Assembly: GCA_040235415.1 (NCBI GenBank)
Contig: JBECKR010000375.1
Location: 1 to 6,834, forward strand
Length of the DNA stretch: 6,834 nt
Source of the DNA: JBECKR01 sp040235415
GTDB taxonomy: Bacteria; Acidobacteriota; Polarisedimenticolia; Polarisedimenticolales; Polarisedimenticolaceae
Direction: 5' to 3'
The translations under genes were made by a program, and so were the position numbers. The notes below the pieces were generated by a model. That model ran no database searches. It was not told where the DNA came from and saw nothing but the letters and a program-made list of their open reading frames with translations. Below, piece by piece: positions 5,505-6,834 of the stretch (positions within the stretch are counted from its first letter, which is position 1; each line of letters begins with the position of its first letter).

Positions 5505-5522
5505 CGGGGCTATAATGCCCCG
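5505..5522 (+). promoter_or_regulatory. TATAAT promoter framed by a 6-bp dyad, zinc-finger/hemB operon
   Basis: A perfect TATAAT (5511-5516) is flanked directly by CGGGGC (5505-5510) and its inverse GCCCCG (5517-5522). Transcription would begin near 5523, leaving about 58 bases of leader before the TTG at 5581. No good -35 box lies 17 bp upstream (CGGAAG). The dyad may be an operator, or an aid to strand opening. It is divergent from the tRNA promoter, with the two -10 boxes about 70 bp apart. Confidence 0.6.
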
Positions 5523-5564
5523 GACCCGAAGCGCTCGGAGCCGCCCCCGCCCCGGCGAGGGGCC

Positions 5565-5574
5565 GGGAGAGGGG
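5565..5574 (+). promoter_or_regulatory. Ribosome binding site that decides the TTG start at 5581
   Basis: GGGAGAGGGG lies 6 bases before the TTG. The in-frame ATG at 5515 is inside the TATAAT box and cannot be on the mRNA, so this site fixes the TTG as start. GCCCC at 5550-5554 region can pair with GGGGC nearby (loop GGCGA), a possible modest structure just upstream of the site. Confidence 0.55.
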
Positions 5575-5580
5575 CCGACG

Positions 5581-5760
5581 TTGCAGTGTCACGCCTGCGA
5601 GAGGACCGACGACGACAGCCTCCTCGAGCGCTGCTCGGTCTGCCACCGCTACTTCTGCGAGGACCACTCCGCCGTCATGAGCGGCCGGCGGTTCTGCAGC
5701 GAGCGCTGTGCGCAGTTCTTCTTTTTCGGCGATTCCGATTCCGATTCCGAGGAGGATTGA
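5581..5760 (+). CDS. Small Cys/His-rich zinc-finger protein with acidic tail
   Basis: This is a 59-aa protein with eight evenly paired potential zinc ligands: Cys3-x2-Cys6, Cys18-x2-Cys21, Cys26-x2-His29, Cys39-x3-Cys43. Two zinc ions bound in a cross-braced fold, of the general AN1/FYVE/B-box style, would fit, but the spacing matches none of these exactly. It ends with four phenylalanines (46-49), then an acidic Asp-Ser-Glu tail (residues 51-59). TTG at 5581 is chosen for its ribosome site and because the first CxxC follows at once. It is the first gene of the hemB operon; the hemB ribosome site (GGAGG, 5751-5755) lies within its last codons and only 5 bases separate stop and next ATG. Such tiny zinc-finger proteins occur in many GC-rich bacteria without known function. 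A regulatory or zinc-handling role is only inference. Confidence 0.82.
   Translation: MQCHACERTDDDSLLERCSVCHRYFCEDHSAVMSGRRFCSERCAQFFFFGDSDSDSEED
5731..5748 (+). repeat. Three tandem GATTCC units encoding the acidic tail
   Basis: GATTCC is repeated three times without change (5731-5736, 5737-5742, 5743-5748), encoding Asp-Ser three times. Both codons are AT-richer than local usage (GAC and TCG/TCC prevail). A hexamer array in frame can gain or lose Asp-Ser units by slippage. Confidence 0.85.
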
Positions 5761-5765
5761 CCCCC

Positions 5766-6740
5766 ATGTTCCCGGTCCACCGCCCCCGGCGCCTGCGGCG
5801 CACCGCCGCGCTCCGCGACATGGTGCGCGAGACCGCGCTCGACGCCCGGGACTTCATCTATCCGCTGTTCGTGAAGCACGGCAAGGGCGTCCGCGAGGCG
5901 ATCGGCGCCATGCCCGGAAACTTCCGGTGGTCGATCGATCTCCTGGTCGAGGAGGTCGGCGCGGCGCGGGAGGACGGCGTCCGGGCGGTGCTGCTGTTCG
6001 GGCTCCCGGATCACAAGGACGAGGTCGGCTCCGAGGCGTACGACGACGGCGCCGCGGTGCAAGTCGCGGTGCGGGCGCTCAAGAACGCGTACCCCGACGT
6101 CGTCGTCGTGACCGACGTGTGCCTGTGCGAGTACACCAGCCACGGGCACTGCGGCGTGATCGACGGCGGCGACGTCCGCAACGATCCCACCCTCGAGCTC
6201 CTCGCCCGCGCGGCGGTGTCCCACGCCAAGGCCGGGGCCGACGTCGTGGCGCCGTCGGACATGATGGACGGGCGGGTCGGGGCGATCCGGCAGGCGCTCG
6301 ACGCCGCCGGGCACCACGACACGGCGATCCTGGCGTACGCCGCGAAGTACGCCTCGGCGTTCTACGGGCCGTTCCGCGAGGCGGCCGACTCCGCGCCGCA
6401 GTTCGGGGACCGGCGGGGGTACCAGATGGACCCCGCGAACTCCGACGAGGCGCTGCGGGAGGTCGCGCTCGACCTCGAGGAAGGCGCCGACATGGTCATG
6501 GTCAAGCCGGCGCTGCCGTACCTCGACATCGTGCGCCGCGTGAAGGACCGCTTCGGCGTCCCGGTCGCGGCCTACAACGTCAGCGGGGAGTTCTCGATGG
6601 TGGCGGCGGCGGCCGAGCGCGGCTGGATCGATCGCGACCGCCTCGTGCTCGAGCTCCTGACCTCGATCAAGCGCGCCGGCGCGGACGTCATTCTGACCTA
6701 CCACGCACGCGAGGCCGCCCGGCTGCTGCGGCGGTCGTGA
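5766..6740 (+). CDS. hemB: Porphobilinogen synthase (delta-aminolevulinic acid dehydratase)
   Basis: HemB joins two 5-aminolevulinate molecules into porphobilinogen, the pyrrole used for haem and other tetrapyrroles, in the cytoplasm as a homo-octamer. The 324-aa length is normal and the sequence is complete. The zinc site is DVCLCEYTSHGHCG (117-130) with Cys119, Cys121 and Cys129, marking the zinc-dependent type rather than the Asp-rich Mg type. Lys194 (in AAKYASAFYGPF) and Lys247 (in MVKPALPYLD) form the two Schiff bases with substrate. Other signatures are APSDMMDGRVGAIR (162-175), GYQMDPANSDEALREV (218-233) and the C-terminal NVSGEFSM. The ATG at 5766 follows GGAGG (5751-5755) by 10 bases, inside the end of the zinc-finger gene, so the two are translated in series. 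The stop overlaps the GTG of the next gene. The rest of the haem pathway is not in the window. Confidence 0.98.
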   Translation: MFPVHRPRRLRRTAALRDMVRETALDARDFIYPLFVKHGKGVREAIGAMPGNFRWSIDLLVEEVGAAREDGVRAVLLFGLPDHKDEVGSEAYDDGAAVQVAVRALKNAYPDVVVVTDVCLCEYTSHGHCGVIDGGDVRNDPTLELLARAAVSHAKAGADVVAPSDMMDGRVGAIRQALDAAGHHDTAILAYAAKYASAFYGPFREAADSAPQFGDRRGYQMDPANSDEALREVALDLEEGADMVMVKPALPYLDIVRRVKDRFGVPVAAYNVSGEFSMVAAAAERGWIDRDRLVLELLTSIKRAGADVILTYHAREAARLLRRS

Positions 6741-6834
6741 GCCCGGCGCGGCGCAAGGCGGCGCACGCGCAGCTGCGGCTGTTCGCCGCGGACGAGTTGC
6801 GCGCGTCGGCGACGGCCGAGGCACGGCTCCGGAG
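6737..6834 (+). CDS. Start of an unidentified protein, coupled to hemB (runs off the window)
   Basis: A GTG at 6737 overlaps the hemB stop as GTGA and opens a frame that stays open to the window edge, 32 codons. It reads MSPARRKAAHAQLRLFAADE, then an Ala/Arg/Glu-rich helical stretch. All but one codon have G or C in third position, which strongly favours this frame over the other two. There is no Shine-Dalgarno sequence, so translation would rely on coupling to hemB. The visible part is a charged, probably helical N-terminus without signal peptide. It is too short to assign to a family; frame confidence is moderate. Confidence 0.55.
   Translation, partial: MSPARRKAAHAQLRLFAADELRASATAEARLR

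Noticed and set aside
5515..5580. Upstream ATG start for the zinc-finger protein
   Set aside because: The ATG is part of the TATAAT box and precedes the expected transcript start; the resulting Arg/Pro-rich extension carries no zinc ligands and covers the ribosome site.
5649..6824. 391-codon minus-strand frame opposite hemB
   Set aside because: It is antisense to a certain hemB gene, with His/Arg/Val-rich low-complexity translation and no recognisable domain.

Overview
The window is very GC-rich bacterial DNA (roughly 70% G+C by eye), with almost every third codon position G or C and frequent GTG/TTG starts. Nothing in it fixes the phylum. A GC-rich environmental lineage (Acidobacteriota, Gemmatimonadota, Myxococcota or similar) would fit, but that is a guess. 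Genes are dense, short operons alternate in strand, and no insertion sequence, phage gene or CRISPR array is visible. It reads as ordinary chromosome.

Left part (1-2575, minus strand): a large N-terminally anchored penicillin-acylase-family Ntn-hydrolase (149-2575), followed by the start of a hydrophobic membrane protein (1-152) whose GTG overlaps the acylase stop codon. The acylase start lies only 8 bases behind a TACAAT box, so its mRNA may be leaderless. Divergent to it (2754-3278, plus) is a 174-aa cytoplasmic protein that resembles the uncharacterised 'SF0329' family.

Middle part (3319-4533, minus strand): a tight three-gene operon encoding a MarR-type repressor, a small zinc-ribbon protein and a GNAT acetyltransferase. 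The marR promoter (TTGACG, 17 bp, TAATTC) places transcription start at or next to the ATG. A perfect 9+9 bp inverted repeat lies across its -35 box and is the obvious candidate operator. Divergent from it is a 72-aa two-helix membrane protein with a YgaP-like (DUF2892) domain (4689-4907), with its own promoter and a stem-loop in its leader.

Right part: an unrecognised 107-aa protein (4918-5241, minus), a CAT-anticodon tRNA (5337-5412, minus) with a clear promoter, and a plus-strand operon. That operon consists of a 59-aa Cys/His-rich zinc-finger protein with a TTG start (5581-5760), hemB encoding zinc-type porphobilinogen synthase (5766-6740), and the first 32 codons of a coupled downstream gene (6737 to the window end). 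HemB makes the pyrrole precursor of haem. The co-transcribed zinc-finger protein beside a zinc enzyme is the most intriguing association here. I see no clearly novel multi-gene system; the leads are the MarR operator/leaderless promoter, the zinc-finger/hemB pairing and the unannotated small proteins.
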